Below the pieces are notes generated by a model. It made no database searches. It had not been told where the DNA came from and was given only the letters and a program-made list of their open reading frames with translations. DNA of 64,000 nucleotides from Nocardia gamkensis NBRC 108242 (GTDB lineage: Bacteria; Actinomycetota; Actinomycetes; Mycobacteriales; Mycobacteriaceae): contig NZ_BDBM01000021.1 in NCBI RefSeq assembly GCF_001612985.1, positions 78,946 through 142,945 on the forward strand, read 5' to 3'. This document shows, one piece after another, positions 29,059-38,227 of the stretch (position 1 is its first letter; every line of letters starts with the position of its first letter). The position numbers were made by a program, and so were the translations under genes.

Positions 29059-30030
29059 TCAGCGCCGTCCGGCGAGGATCAGCGCGAAGCGATCGTCCGG
29101 ATCGGTCCACACGTGCCCGGTGGCGAAGCCCGCGGCGGCGAGCTCGGCGTCGAGCCCCCCGACCCGGAACTTCGCGGAGATCTCGGTGCGCATCTGTTCG
29201 CCGCGGCCGAAACGCACGGTGAGACCGAGGTCGGCGACCGTGACGGTCATGTCCTCGCTCGCCTCCAGCCGCATCTCGATCCACTCCCGCGCCGCGTCCC
29301 AGACCGCGATGTGCCGGAACTTCTCCGGCGCGAAGTCGGCGCGCAGGCGAGCGTTCAACACGTGCAGCACATTCCGGTTGAACTCGGCGGTGACGCCCGC
29401 CGCGTCGTCGTAGGCGGGCACGAGCACCGCCGGGTCGGTGACCAGCCCGGCGCCGAGCAGCAGTTGCTCACCCGGCTCGAGCACGGCGTGGATCCTGGCG
29501 AGGAATTCGGCCCTCTCCTCGGGGACGAGGTTGCCGATGGTGCCGCCGAGGAAGGCGATCATCCGGCGACCGCCACGCGGGAGGTTGTCCAAGGTGTCGG
29601 TGAAATCGCTGACCACACCGTGCACGCCGAGACCAGGGAACTCGGCCGCGACCTCGTCGGCCGCCGCTCGCAGCGCCGCGGACGAAACGTCCTGCGGTAC
29701 ATACGTCTTCAAGGGTCCGCGCGCGCTGAGGGCGGTGAGCAGCAGGCGGGTCTTGGCCGCCGATCCGGCGCCGAGTTCGACCAGCACCTCGGCCTGGGCG
29801 GCGTCGGCGATCTCGTCGACCACCCGCTCGAGCAGCGCGCGCTCGGTGCGCGTCGGGTAGTACTCGGGCAGCTCGGTGATCCGCTCGAACAGTTCGCTGC
29901 CCTTGGCGTCGTAGAACCATTTGGGCGGCAACCATTTCGGGGTCGCGGTCAGGCCCTGTGTGGCGTCCGAGCGGAGCGCCGTGTTCAGGTCGTCTTCGGT
30001 GAGGTGGATGTCCAGCGTGGCTGCGGTCAT
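29059..30030 (-). CDS. egtD: L-histidine N(alpha)-methyltransferase (ergothioneine)
   Basis: EgtD trimethylates histidine with SAM to give hercynine, the first committed step to ergothioneine. The 323-residue length is normal. Visible family features are PKWLPPKWFYDAKGSELFER near residue 33, LPEYYPTRTERALL, the SAM loop VELGAGSAAKTRLLL and FLGGTIGNL. ATG 30030 was chosen because family homology starts a few residues in; the upstream frame reads through egtC as a shadow. It is the last gene of the egtABCD run, 17 bp after egtC. Confidence 0.95.
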   Translation of the reverse strand: MTAATLDIHLTEDDLNTALRSDATQGLTATPKWLPPKWFYDAKGSELFERITELPEYYPTRTERALLERVVDEIADAAQAEVLVELGAGSAAKTRLLLTALSARGPLKTYVPQDVSSAALRAAADEVAAEFPGLGVHGVVSDFTDTLDNLPRGGRRMIAFLGGTIGNLVPEERAEFLARIHAVLEPGEQLLLGAGLVTDPAVLVPAYDDAAGVTAEFNRNVLHVLNARLRADFAPEKFRHIAVWDAAREWIEMRLEASEDMTVTVADLGLTVRFGRGEQMRTEISAKFRVGGLDAELAAAGFATGHVWTDPDDRFALILAGRR

Positions 30031-30047
30031 GGCGCGGGCCTTTCGGG

Positions 30048-30857
30048 TCAGAGGAGGGCGTCGACGGACAGCGCGCCGGGCCTGGCGCTCACCAGGCTGC
30101 GGTCCGGGATCGACCGCCAGCGGGGGTCGTCGTCGAAGGGTTCGGAGGACACGAGCGCGAAGTCGTCGGTGACCAGCACCGACAACGAATGGTGGCAGGT
30201 GGTCGCCCACAGTTGCGCGCCGTCGGAGAGCAGGAGATTCAGGCGTGCTTCCGGCGCTCGGTCGAGGATCGCGGACACCAGCAGCCGCAGTGCCGCCGGA
30301 GCGGCGGACCATTCGCCGTCCGGTGCGCCGGTCGCCAGCAGATCGCACAGCAGTACCCACAGCGTGGCAGCGTCGGTGGCGGATTCCGCCTCCAGCAACC
30401 GCGCGGGGGTGAACAGATCCTCGGCGCCGAGTTCGGCGGCGATGAGCGCGAACTCCTCGGCCACGCCGGTCAGCGTGCGCCGCCAGTCCGGCACCACGCC
30501 GTTGTGACTGAACGCCCAGCGGTCACGGGTGAACGGCGCGCACGCGGACCGCTCGACCGGCATGCCGACCGTCGCCGACCGCACCGCCGCGAGCACGGCG
30601 GCGGACTCCAGCTGCGGAAGCACCTCGTCCACGGCCGGGTCGGTCCAGATCGGCGCCGCGTTGCGGTAACGGCTGGCGGTGACCGTGTCGTCCGCTCCGA
30701 CGCGCCACCAGGCGACGCCGAACCCGTCGGCGTTGATGGTGCCGCCGTGGCGCATGTCGCGCGGCGCCCACGCCTGCGTGTGCAGCGAATGGGAGCCGAG
30801 GGTCACCATGTCGCCTACCCGCACCGGCGGGCCGATGTAACCCAGGTGTCTACACAT
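30048..30857 (-). CDS. egtC: Gamma-glutamyl-hercynylcysteine S-oxide hydrolase (glutamine amidotransferase class II)
   Basis: EgtC removes the glutamyl group from the EgtB product. Its catalytic cysteine must be residue 2, and ATG 30857 gives M-C-RHLGYIGPP, the expected Ntn-hydrolase N-terminus; a GTG two codons upstream would block this. Other class-II amidotransferase features are GGTINADGFGVAWW and the FSHNGVV segment (WAFSHNGVVPDW). It has 269 residues. It lies between egtB (87 bp upstream) and egtD (17 bp downstream). Confidence 0.93.
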   Translation of the reverse strand: MCRHLGYIGPPVRVGDMVTLGSHSLHTQAWAPRDMRHGGTINADGFGVAWWRVGADDTVTASRYRNAAPIWTDPAVDEVLPQLESAAVLAAVRSATVGMPVERSACAPFTRDRWAFSHNGVVPDWRRTLTGVAEEFALIAAELGAEDLFTPARLLEAESATDAATLWVLLCDLLATGAPDGEWSAAPAALRLLVSAILDRAPEARLNLLLSDGAQLWATTCHHSLSVLVTDDFALVSSEPFDDDPRWRSIPDRSLVSARPGALSVDALL

Positions 30858-30944
30858 CGGCACCCGCCGATGCCGCCTTCGACCGGTGCGGTCCGCTCAC
30901 CGCGTGACCGCGGTCCGGCCGCAGGCCGGAATGACGGGCGTCGC

Positions 30945-32291
30945 TCACTCGCCTTCTCCCGGACCCAGATCCCGCGCCAGGCGGAACCCGGCGAAGATCT
31001 GGCGACGGATGGGATGGTCCCAGTTGCGGAAGGTGCCGCGACAGGCCACCGGATCGGTGCCGAAGGAACCGCCGCGCAGCACGCGATAATCGCCGCCGAA
31101 GAACACCTCGGAGTACTCCCGGTACGGGAACACACGGAAGCCCGGGTACGGCTCGAAACCCGAAGCGGTCCATTCCCACACGTCACCGATCAGCTGGTGC
31201 ACGCCCGCGGGAGACGCGCCGGACGGATACGCGCCGACCTCGGCGGGTTCCAGATGCCGCTGCCCGAGGTTCGCGGTGGTCGCGTCGGGATCGGCGTCGC
31301 CCCACGGGAATCGGCGCGACGCGCCGGTGGCGGGATCGAACCTGGCCGCCTTCTCCCACTCCGCTTCGGTGGGCAGGCGCTTACCCGCCCAGTTCGCGTA
31401 GGCCTCGGCCTCGAACCAGCACACGTGCACGACCGGCTGCCGCGGGCGCAGCGGGGTCATCACCCCGAATACCCGCCGCCACCAGCGCCCGGACGGATCG
31501 CGCTCCCAGAACTGCGGCGCGACGAGGCCTGCCTCGGTGCGGTGCGCCCAGCCGCGCTCGGACCACAGCTCGGGCCGCTCATAGCCGCCGTCGTCGACGA
31601 AAGCCAGGTATTGCTCGTTGGTCACCGGCGCGGCGTCGATCGCGAAGCCGGGCACCCGGACCGGATGTGCGGGGCGTTCGTTGTCCAGCGCCCACACGTC
31701 GGTCGAGGTGCCCATGGTGAATTCGCCCGCGGGGATCACGACTTCCCCGGTGACCGGCGCCGCGGCGGTGGGTGCGGCCGCCGCGGCGAGCACGGGTGCG
31801 CCCGCGCGCAACTGATGGGTGGCCAGCATGGTCTCGTCGTGCTGCTGCTCGTGCTGGGCGATCATGCCGAACGCGAACCCGTCATCGATCAGTGGCCGAC
31901 CTCGTAGTTCGCTGCGCTCCAGCACATCCCACACCTTGTCGCGCACGGCGCCGACGTAGTCGCGGGCCTGGCCGGGATCGAGCAACGGTAGTTCGGGCCG
32001 GTTCGCGCGGGCGTGTTTGAAGGCGTCGTAGAGCTCGTCGATGTCGGCGCGCACCGCGTCGCGTCCGCCGACGTCGCGCACGAGCCAGAGTTCTTCCTGA
32101 TTGCCGATGTGCGCGAGGTCCCAGACGAGTGGGCTCATCAGTCGCGAATGTTGGGCTACCAGTTCGGCTTCGTCCAGGCAGTCGGTGAGGGTGAGGGTTC
32201 GTTGCCGGGCGCGCGTGAGCACCTCGGCGATCCGGTCGCGCAGCTGTTCGGTACCGGCGTGGTCGGTGAAGGCGGAATGGGAAGTGGTCAC
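30945..32291 (-). CDS. egtB: Hercynine oxygenase (sulfoxide synthase)
   Basis: EgtB is a non-haem iron enzyme that joins hercynine to gamma-glutamylcysteine with O2, forming the C-S bond. The DinB-like N-terminal domain has the iron histidines in LVWDLAHIGNQEELW and the HxxxH of IAQHEQQHDETML. The FGE-sulfatase C-terminal domain is marked by VVIPAGEFTMGTS, KRLPTEAEWEKAARF, GDVWEWTASGFEPYPGF and VLRGGSFGTDP. GTG 32291 gives 448 residues with GGAG about 9 nt upstream. It lies 100 bp after egtA. Confidence 0.95.
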   Translation of the reverse strand: MTTSHSAFTDHAGTEQLRDRIAEVLTRARQRTLTLTDCLDEAELVAQHSRLMSPLVWDLAHIGNQEELWLVRDVGGRDAVRADIDELYDAFKHARANRPELPLLDPGQARDYVGAVRDKVWDVLERSELRGRPLIDDGFAFGMIAQHEQQHDETMLATHQLRAGAPVLAAAAAPTAAAPVTGEVVIPAGEFTMGTSTDVWALDNERPAHPVRVPGFAIDAAPVTNEQYLAFVDDGGYERPELWSERGWAHRTEAGLVAPQFWERDPSGRWWRRVFGVMTPLRPRQPVVHVCWFEAEAYANWAGKRLPTEAEWEKAARFDPATGASRRFPWGDADPDATTANLGQRHLEPAEVGAYPSGASPAGVHQLIGDVWEWTASGFEPYPGFRVFPYREYSEVFFGGDYRVLRGGSFGTDPVACRGTFRNWDHPIRRQIFAGFRLARDLGPGEGE

Positions 32292-32391
32292 GGGAAACGT
32301 CTCCGGGATTCGTGCTGATCGGCGTCTGCGCTGCTGGGCGACTCGGCGCGGTCGACCGGGTCGCTGTCGGGGAAATGCGGTCGGCTGCTGG

Positions 32392-33732
32392 TCACAGGGC
32401 TGTCTCCGTGGGCTCCGCGCTGTGCTCGGTGTCGTCCTCGGTCGGGGTGCGTCCGTGGCGACATCGTTTCGCGGCGGATTCCACGGCGCGGGCCGCGTCG
32501 TCGGTCGCGGTGTGCTCGGCCGCCAGGCGCAGCAGGGCGACCGCACCGGCCCGGATGTCGGGATCGGCCAATCCGTAGCGGGCAGCATCGACCCAGCGGC
32601 CCGCCAGCGGCGCGGCGATCGAGCTCGCCTCCGCGACCACCGCCGGGCTGGACATGAGCGCGTCGATCACGTGCACCGGCACGGTCCAGGCATCGCCGGG
32701 CTGGGCGTCGATGTAGCGGACCTCCAGGTGGCCCGAGGCGCGCACCGGCGGGAACAGCGTGGTCAGGTGGTAGTCGAGGTCGCCGATGCCGGGGCGGCGG
32801 CCGACCTCGTCGTCCAGTGCGCCCGACAGCCAGTCGGCGAATGTCGCACCGGGCGGTGCGGACCATTCCGCGCAGTCGCCGTCACCGCCCTCGGCGCCGC
32901 CGTCCGGTCGGCGCACGCACAGCAGCGGCACGTCCAGCGCCCATCTGCCGTAGGCGGCGATCGGGTCGGCCCAGTCCAGCACCGGCGGGCGGGTGCGCGT
33001 GTTGTCCAGCCGCAACCAGGCCCGCATGCGCTGAGACGCCCATGTTCCCGGCGGCGCGCCACGCAGGCCGGGCGAACAGGCGAAGGCGGCCAGCAGCGCC
33101 GGGCCGACGGCGTACAGGGCGCTCCAGCGCGCGGTGACGTCCGCGCGGTCGGCCCCTGCGTCGACGCTGACCTGGGTGGCGGCGGTATTGCACATCATCA
33201 GTTTGCCGAACGGCCCGATGCCGCCGAAGGAGCGCTCCATCGCGCGATAGCGCGGCAGCTGAAGCAAGCGCTTGGGGCGGCGGTCCGCGTCGGCGGCGAC
33301 GGAAACGGTGCGGATGGACCGGGATTCGAGAAGTTCCCGCAACAGACGGGCATCATCGCGCAGCCGATCACACAGCTGCGCGGCAGCTCCGTAGGGAGCA
33401 CTGGAGAGTTCGATCTGACCGCCGGGTTCCAGAGTGACCCGGCTGCCCCCCGGCAACGCGAGTGCCGGCGAATCGGGGGCGATGGACCGTGGTGCGTACG
33501 GTCCGAGTGCGTCCGCCATGGCGGACAGCTGGGGGCGCGGAGCGGCCGAGGGACCCGACGCCGAACACTCACCCTGCACCGTGAGCCATTCGAGTTCGGC
33601 GCCGATCAGCGCCGGTGGCCCGAGCTTGAAACACACCCCTCCGACATATGCTTCCGCCGCCGCGCGGGAGGAGAGTTCTCCCTGCTCGGTGGCACACCCG
33701 GCCGACTCAGGACTCTCGAGCGTGACCGCCAT
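32392..33732 (-). CDS. egtA: Glutamate-cysteine ligase EgtA
   Basis: EgtA makes gamma-glutamylcysteine, the sulfur donor for EgtB. The 446-residue protein matches the actinobacterial glutamate-cysteine ligase group: IGAELEWLTV near residue 40, PGGQIELSSAP near 95, RYRAMERSFGGIG and LMMCNTAATQVSVDAG in the middle, and HLEVRYIDAQPGDAW later. ATG 33732 has GGAGG 6 nt upstream. It is the first gene of the egtABCD operon and is divergent from egtE. Confidence 0.93.
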   Translation of the reverse strand: MAVTLESPESAGCATEQGELSSRAAAEAYVGGVCFKLGPPALIGAELEWLTVQGECSASGPSAAPRPQLSAMADALGPYAPRSIAPDSPALALPGGSRVTLEPGGQIELSSAPYGAAAQLCDRLRDDARLLRELLESRSIRTVSVAADADRRPKRLLQLPRYRAMERSFGGIGPFGKLMMCNTAATQVSVDAGADRADVTARWSALYAVGPALLAAFACSPGLRGAPPGTWASQRMRAWLRLDNTRTRPPVLDWADPIAAYGRWALDVPLLCVRRPDGGAEGGDGDCAEWSAPPGATFADWLSGALDDEVGRRPGIGDLDYHLTTLFPPVRASGHLEVRYIDAQPGDAWTVPVHVIDALMSSPAVVAEASSIAAPLAGRWVDAARYGLADPDIRAGAVALLRLAAEHTATDDAARAVESAAKRCRHGRTPTEDDTEHSAEPTETAL

Positions 33733-33908
33733 GCCAACCTCCAGTGGGCTCCGGGACGTAGTCCGCTGCTCTTCGGTTATCGCCATTCTGCGCGGTGGTA
33801 TTCCACTCCCCGGCCGAAATTCGAGTGCGGCGATCCATCCAGCGTAGCGACGCAGGCCGACAAGAAACCGACATGAAGCCGAACAATTCACCCGATAGGG
33901 TCGGCTCC

Positions 33909-35099
33909 ATGCTGGATGACGATCGCGTACGAGCCGACACTCCCGGATGCGCGCCGGGGCCCGGACCGGGACCCGTTTTCCTCGACAGCGCCGGCTCGTC
34001 GCTGCCCCCCGGGGTGGTCACCGACACCGTCATCGCGCATCTGCGCAGGGAGGCGGAGATCGGTGGCTATCGGGCCGCGAACGAGCGGCTCGACGATCTG
34101 GCCGATGTCAAGACCGCGATCGGCGCGCTGATCAACGCCGCGCCCGAGAGCATCGCGCTCAGCGACAGCGCCACGCGCTCGTGGGCGGACTTCTTCTACT
34201 CGGTACCGCTCACCGCGGGCGATCGCATCCTGGTCTCCGAGGCGGACTACGCCAGCAACGCCATCGCCGCTCTGCAGCGGGCCCGCGCCACCGGCGCCAC
34301 GGTGGAGAAGATTCCCAGCGACGGGACCGGGCAGATCGACTTGGACGCGTTGTCGGCGCTGGTCGACGAACGGGTCAAGCTCGTGTCGGTGCTGCACGCC
34401 CCGACCAACGGCGGGCTGGTCAACCCGGCCGCCGAGGCGACCCGGATCGCGCACTCGGTCGGCGCGCTGGTGCTGCTGGACGCCTGTCAGTCCGCCGGCC
34501 AGCTGCCCCTGGACGTGGCCGAACTCGGCGTCGACGCCTTGTCGGCCACCGGCCGCAAGTGGCTGCGCGGCCCGCGCGGCACCGGTTTCCTCTACCTGCG
34601 GCCGGAGTTGGCACGCTCGATGGAACCCGCCCGGCTCGACCTGCACGGCGCGCAATGGACCGGCCCGCACGACTACCGGCTCGCGCCCGATGCCAGCCGC
34701 TTCGAGTTCTGGGAATGCGACGTCGCGGGCAGGCTCGGCCTGGGCGCCGCCGTGCGATACCTGCTCGAACTGGGCCCGGAAGACATCTACGCCGCGATCG
34801 CGGCCCGCGCCGAGCACCTGCGCAAGGCGCTGCCGGAGATTCCCGGGGTGACCGTGCGCGACATCGGCCTGCGGCACAGCGGCATCGTGTCGTTCACCGT
34901 CGACGGCGTCGACTCCGTCGAGGTGCGCGACCGGCTGCTGGCGCAGGACATCACGGTCACGGTCAGCCACGCCGGTTCGACCCTGCTGGATATGACCGGC
35001 CGTGGCCTCGCCTCCGTCGTGCGCGCCTCGCCGCACTGCTTCGTCGGCTTCGACGAACTCGATCGCTTCGTCGCCGCGGTGGCGGAACTGCGCGCTTGA
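33909..35099 (+). CDS. egtE: Ergothioneine C-S lyase (PLP-dependent)
   Basis: EgtE cleaves hercynylcysteine sulfoxide to ergothioneine. It has the NifS/class-V aminotransferase fold: VFLDSAGSSLPPGVV at the start, VSEADYASNAIAALQ, LVLLDACQSAGQLPLDV, and the PLP lysine in SATGRKWLRGPRGTGFLYL. The start is uncertain: ATG 33909 is given, and 33873 and GTG 33795 are in frame but also without strong ribosome sites. Unlike the arrangement I recall from mycobacteria, it is divergent from egtABCD, sharing a ~180-bp promoter region with egtA. Confidence 0.88.
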   Translation: MLDDDRVRADTPGCAPGPGPGPVFLDSAGSSLPPGVVTDTVIAHLRREAEIGGYRAANERLDDLADVKTAIGALINAAPESIALSDSATRSWADFFYSVPLTAGDRILVSEADYASNAIAALQRARATGATVEKIPSDGTGQIDLDALSALVDERVKLVSVLHAPTNGGLVNPAAEATRIAHSVGALVLLDACQSAGQLPLDVAELGVDALSATGRKWLRGPRGTGFLYLRPELARSMEPARLDLHGAQWTGPHDYRLAPDASRFEFWECDVAGRLGLGAAVRYLLELGPEDIYAAIAARAEHLRKALPEIPGVTVRDIGLRHSGIVSFTVDGVDSVEVRDRLLAQDITVTVSHAGSTLLDMTGRGLASVVRASPHCFVGFDELDRFVAAVAELRA

Positions 35100-35121
35100 G
35101 CCGCGAGCGGCCCGCGACATC

Positions 35122-35676
35122 TCAGGCCAGATGCACCGCGAGCGCCCTGGCCACCAGAGCCTCGGCGTCGGCGCCCGGTGCGACCAGACGCAGGCTGCGA
35201 TTGGCCCGCGTGGTGGCGATGCCGTGCAGATTCGTCCACAGGGCGATCGCGCGGTCGCGCGGATCGGTCGTGCCCGCCGCCGCGCCGACCAGTTCGGCGA
35301 ACCGCGCGAACAGCGGCAGAGTGACCGACCGCAGGTTCTCGCCGGAGCCTTCGAGCAGATCGTGCCGGAACATCAGGGTGAACATCTCCGGCCGCCGCGC
35401 GGCGAACTCGATGTACTCGGCGCTCATCCGCCCGAGACGGTCGCGCGCGGACTCGGCGTCCACCGCCGTGAACCGGTCGGCGAGGTCGGCGAACCCCCGG
35501 GCGGCAATCGCGGCCAGCAGTGCGCGGTGGGTCGGGAAGTAGCGCCGCGGCGCACCGTGCGAGACGCCCGCCGCCCGGGTGATCGCACGCAACCCCAAGT
35601 GCGCGGCACCCACCTCCTCGAGCAGATCGACGCCGACGTCGACCAGTCGATCTCGCAGCGTCTCGCTCTCGGGCAT
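35122..35676 (-). CDS. TetR-family regulator of the adjacent acyltransferase
   Basis: A 184-residue TetR protein: LVDVGVDLLEEVGAAHLGLR, AITRAAGVSHGAPRRYFPTH, RALLAAIAARGF form the helix-turn-helix, and a WHG-type C-terminal domain (DRAIALWTNLHGIATTRANR) follows. It is divergent from the PlsC-like gene, and two palindromes of the type TAGACA-n-TGTCTA lie between them, so local repression is likely. Start ATG 35676 lies within reach of a partial third site (ACATTGTCTAC, 35681-35691). Confidence 0.85.
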   Translation of the reverse strand: MPESETLRDRLVDVGVDLLEEVGAAHLGLRAITRAAGVSHGAPRRYFPTHRALLAAIAARGFADLADRFTAVDAESARDRLGRMSAEYIEFAARRPEMFTLMFRHDLLEGSGENLRSVTLPLFARFAELVGAAAGTTDPRDRAIALWTNLHGIATTRANRSLRLVAPGADAEALVARALAVHLA

Positions 35677-35722
35677 GCGGACATTGTCTACGCCTGCCAC
35701 GGCAGAACCACACTCCCGCGCA

Positions 35723-35759
35723 TAGACACTGTCTACGCGATGCGGTAGACAATGTCTAC
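35723..35759. promoter_or_regulatory. Twin palindromic operators (TetR/plsC intergenic)
   Basis: TAGACACTGTCTA (35723-35735) and GTAGACAATGTCTAC (35745-35759) are near-perfect palindromes about 23 bp apart centre to centre. A half-like copy lies at 35681-35691 next to the regulator start. They occupy the divergent promoter region and are the obvious binding sites for the adjacent TetR protein; binding is inferred. Confidence 0.8.
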
Positions 35760-35781
35760 GCGTTCGTCTACGGAGGTCTAC

Positions 35782-36441
35782 ATGTGGTACTCGCTGTTCA
35801 AGTACGTGCTGCTCGGTCCGCTGCTGCGGCTGCTGGGAAGGCCCGATGTCGCGGGGCTGGACAACATCCCGCGCACCGGGCCGGTGATCATCGCGGCCAA
35901 TCACCTCGCCGTGATCGACTCGCTCTACCTCGCGCTGGTCGTCCCCCGGCGCGTGACGTTCCTCGCCAAACAGGAGTACTTCACCGGGAAGGGCCTGCGC
36001 GGCCGGTTCAATCGGTGGTTCTACTCGGTCTCCGGGCAGGTTCCGGTCGACCGGACGGGCGGCGACGCGGCCGCGGGCGCACTGGCGGCGGCCACCCGCA
36101 TCCTGGAAGCAGGCGGGGTCTGGGCGATCCATCCCGAGGGCACCCGTTCACCCGACGGGCGGATCTACCGCGGCCGCACCGGCACCCTGCGGGTCGCCAT
36201 GGCCACCGGCGCGCCGGTCGTTCCGGTGACGCTGTCCGGTACCGACCGGGTGAACCCACGCGGCAGTCGTCTGCCGCGGTTCGGCAAAGTGCGCATCGAG
36301 TTCGGGGCGCCGCGCCGCTACCCGCCCGCCGAGCAGCGCCACATGGTGCGCGCCGCCACCGACGAGCTGATGCGCGAGCTGGCCGCGCGCTCGGGCCGGT
36401 GCTATGTGGACCGCTACGCGGCCACCTTCTCGTCGCTGTGA
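35782..36441 (+). CDS. 1-acyl-sn-glycerol-3-phosphate acyltransferase-like (PlsC family)
   Basis: A 219-residue membrane-associated acyltransferase. The HX4D motif is in NHLAVIDSLYLAL near residue 49, and IHPEGTRSPDGRIYRGRTG carries the second conserved block. A third hydrophobic block, GAPVVPVTLSGTDRV, follows. It would acylate lysophosphatidate or another lipid. ATG 35782 has GGAGG 5 nt upstream; an in-frame codon at 35752 would start inside the operator. Control by the divergent TetR gene is likely. Confidence 0.87.
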   Translation: MWYSLFKYVLLGPLLRLLGRPDVAGLDNIPRTGPVIIAANHLAVIDSLYLALVVPRRVTFLAKQEYFTGKGLRGRFNRWFYSVSGQVPVDRTGGDAAAGALAAATRILEAGGVWAIHPEGTRSPDGRIYRGRTGTLRVAMATGAPVVPVTLSGTDRVNPRGSRLPRFGKVRIEFGAPRRYPPAEQRHMVRAATDELMRELAARSGRCYVDRYAATFSSL

Positions 36442-36538
36442 CCTGGGCCCCCGGAAAAGGGGTTAACGCCGCCCCGCGATGGCGGGATAGTGGGGGGAGG
36501 CCGGTTCCCGGCGACAGCTGGTGGTTAGGAGATGAACG

Positions 36539-38191
36539 TTGAGCAGGTTCACCGACGAGATGTATGCCACGGCGCGAAACTCCGAGCGCGGACTGGTAAC
36601 CGGCGAGCCCGGCGCCCCGCTGCGGCGCACCTGGGCGGAGATCCACCGGATCGCCCGGCGCATGGCGGGCGGGCTGGCCGAAGCGGGCATCGGGCACGGC
36701 GACGCGGTCGGCGTGCTCGCGGGCATGCCGGTCGACATCGCCCCGGCCTGCCAGGCCGTCTGGATGCGCGGCGCGTCGATCACCATGCTGCACCAGCCGA
36801 CTCCGCGCACCGACCTGGTGGTCTGGGCGCGCGACACCGAGACCGTGCTGACCATGATCGAAGCGCGCGCGGTCGTGCTGGGCGCGCCGTTCGAGGCGGC
36901 CGAGCCGCTGCTGCGCGAACGCGGCATCACCGTGGTGCGCATCGACCAGCTGCCCGACGGTCCCGACACCGACCCGGTGCCCACCGCCGAGGGCGATATC
37001 GCGTTGCAGCAGTTGACCTCCGGTTCCACCGGCTCGCCCAAGGCGGTCCGGATCACGCACGAGAACTTCTTCGTCAACGCCCACGCCATGTTCGACCGGG
37101 TGAAATTCCAGCTCGACGACGACGTGATGGTCAGCTGGCTGCCCCTGTTCCACGACATGGGCATGGTCGGATTCCTCAGCGTCCCGATGCAATTCGGCGC
37201 CGAAGTGGTGTGCGTGACGCCGCTGGACTTCCTCACCAGGCCGCTGCTGTGGGCCGAGCTGATCAGCAAGTACCGCGGAACCGTCACCGCCGCGCCGAAT
37301 TTCGCCTATTCGCTGCTGGCCCGGCGGCTGCGGCAGGCCGACGACGGGGCGTTCGACCTCAGCAGCGTGCGCTACATGTGGAACGGCGCCGAACCGGTGG
37401 ACCCGGACACCATGGAGGCTCTGGCCGCCGCCGGGAAACGCTTCGGGCTCAACCCGATGGCGCTCACCCCGGTGTACGGCATGGCCGAGACCACGCTCGC
37501 CGTGTCGATCCCCGACGCCGGGCACGGGCAGGTGCTCGACGTGATCGATGCCGATCTGCTAGAAGCGATCGGCAAGGCGGTGCCCGTCCCGGAGGAGCAC
37601 GGCCAGCCCGCCAACATCCGCAGACTGCCCACCCTCGGCTATCTGGTCGACCATCTGGAGGGCCGGATCGTCGACAGCGAACGTCAGCCGCTGCCCACCC
37701 GGTCGGTGGGTGTGATCGAATTGCGCGGCCCCGCGGTCACTTCCGGGTATGTGACGGTGGACGGATTCGAACCTGCCCAGGACGACGAGGGCTGGCTGGA
37801 CACCGGCGACATCGGCTACTTCACCGACGAGGGGCTGATCGTGGTGTGCGGCCGGATGAAGGACGTGATCATCATGGGCGGCCGCAACATCTACCCCACC
37901 GACATCGAGCGCGCCGCGACCAGGGTGAGCGGCGTACGTCCGGGCAACGCGGTGGCGGTGCGCCTCGACGCGGGCCAGAAGCGGGAAAGTTTCGCCGTGG
38001 TGGTGGAGAGCGGCAGCCACCAGAATCCCGAGGAGGTCAAGCGCATCGAGCGCGAGATCGTGCATTCGGTGTTCGCGGAGGTCGGCGCTCGGCCGCGCAC
38101 CGTCACCGTGCTCGGCCCCGGCGCACTGCCGAAGACCTCTTCGGGCAAACTGCGCAGGGCCGCGACCGCGATCCATCTGCCGCGCGGATGA
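36539..38191 (+). CDS. Long-chain fatty acyl-AMP/CoA ligase (FadD/Pks16-like)
   Basis: A 550-residue adenylate-forming enzyme. The ATP loop is LTSGSTGSPKAVRITHENFF near residue 160. SWLPLFHDMGMVGFL is typical of the fatty acyl-AMP ligase branch, followed by YGMAETTLAVS, DTGDIGYFTDEGLIVVCGR (hinge region) and the C-terminal lysine in LPKTSSGKLRR. TTG 36539 is used because AGGAG lies 7 nt upstream. The homologue next to pth in M. tuberculosis is Pks16 (Rv1013). The fatty-acid partner is unknown; without an adjacent PKS, CoA or carrier-protein loading cannot be told apart. Confidence 0.87.
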   Translation: MSRFTDEMYATARNSERGLVTGEPGAPLRRTWAEIHRIARRMAGGLAEAGIGHGDAVGVLAGMPVDIAPACQAVWMRGASITMLHQPTPRTDLVVWARDTETVLTMIEARAVVLGAPFEAAEPLLRERGITVVRIDQLPDGPDTDPVPTAEGDIALQQLTSGSTGSPKAVRITHENFFVNAHAMFDRVKFQLDDDVMVSWLPLFHDMGMVGFLSVPMQFGAEVVCVTPLDFLTRPLLWAELISKYRGTVTAAPNFAYSLLARRLRQADDGAFDLSSVRYMWNGAEPVDPDTMEALAAAGKRFGLNPMALTPVYGMAETTLAVSIPDAGHGQVLDVIDADLLEAIGKAVPVPEEHGQPANIRRLPTLGYLVDHLEGRIVDSERQPLPTRSVGVIELRGPAVTSGYVTVDGFEPAQDDEGWLDTGDIGYFTDEGLIVVCGRMKDVIIMGGRNIYPTDIERAATRVSGVRPGNAVAVRLDAGQKRESFAVVVESGSHQNPEEVKRIEREIVHSVFAEVGARPRTVTVLGPGALPKTSSGKLRRAATAIHLPRG

Positions 38192-38227
38192 TCGGCCGGG
38201 CGCACCTCGTATCGAGCGCGGTGCGCC

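Noticed and set aside
30945..32588. Longer egtB start
   Set aside because: Codons before 32291 are Pro/Arg-rich shadow sequence; the DinB domain begins just after GTG 32291, which has a ribosome site.
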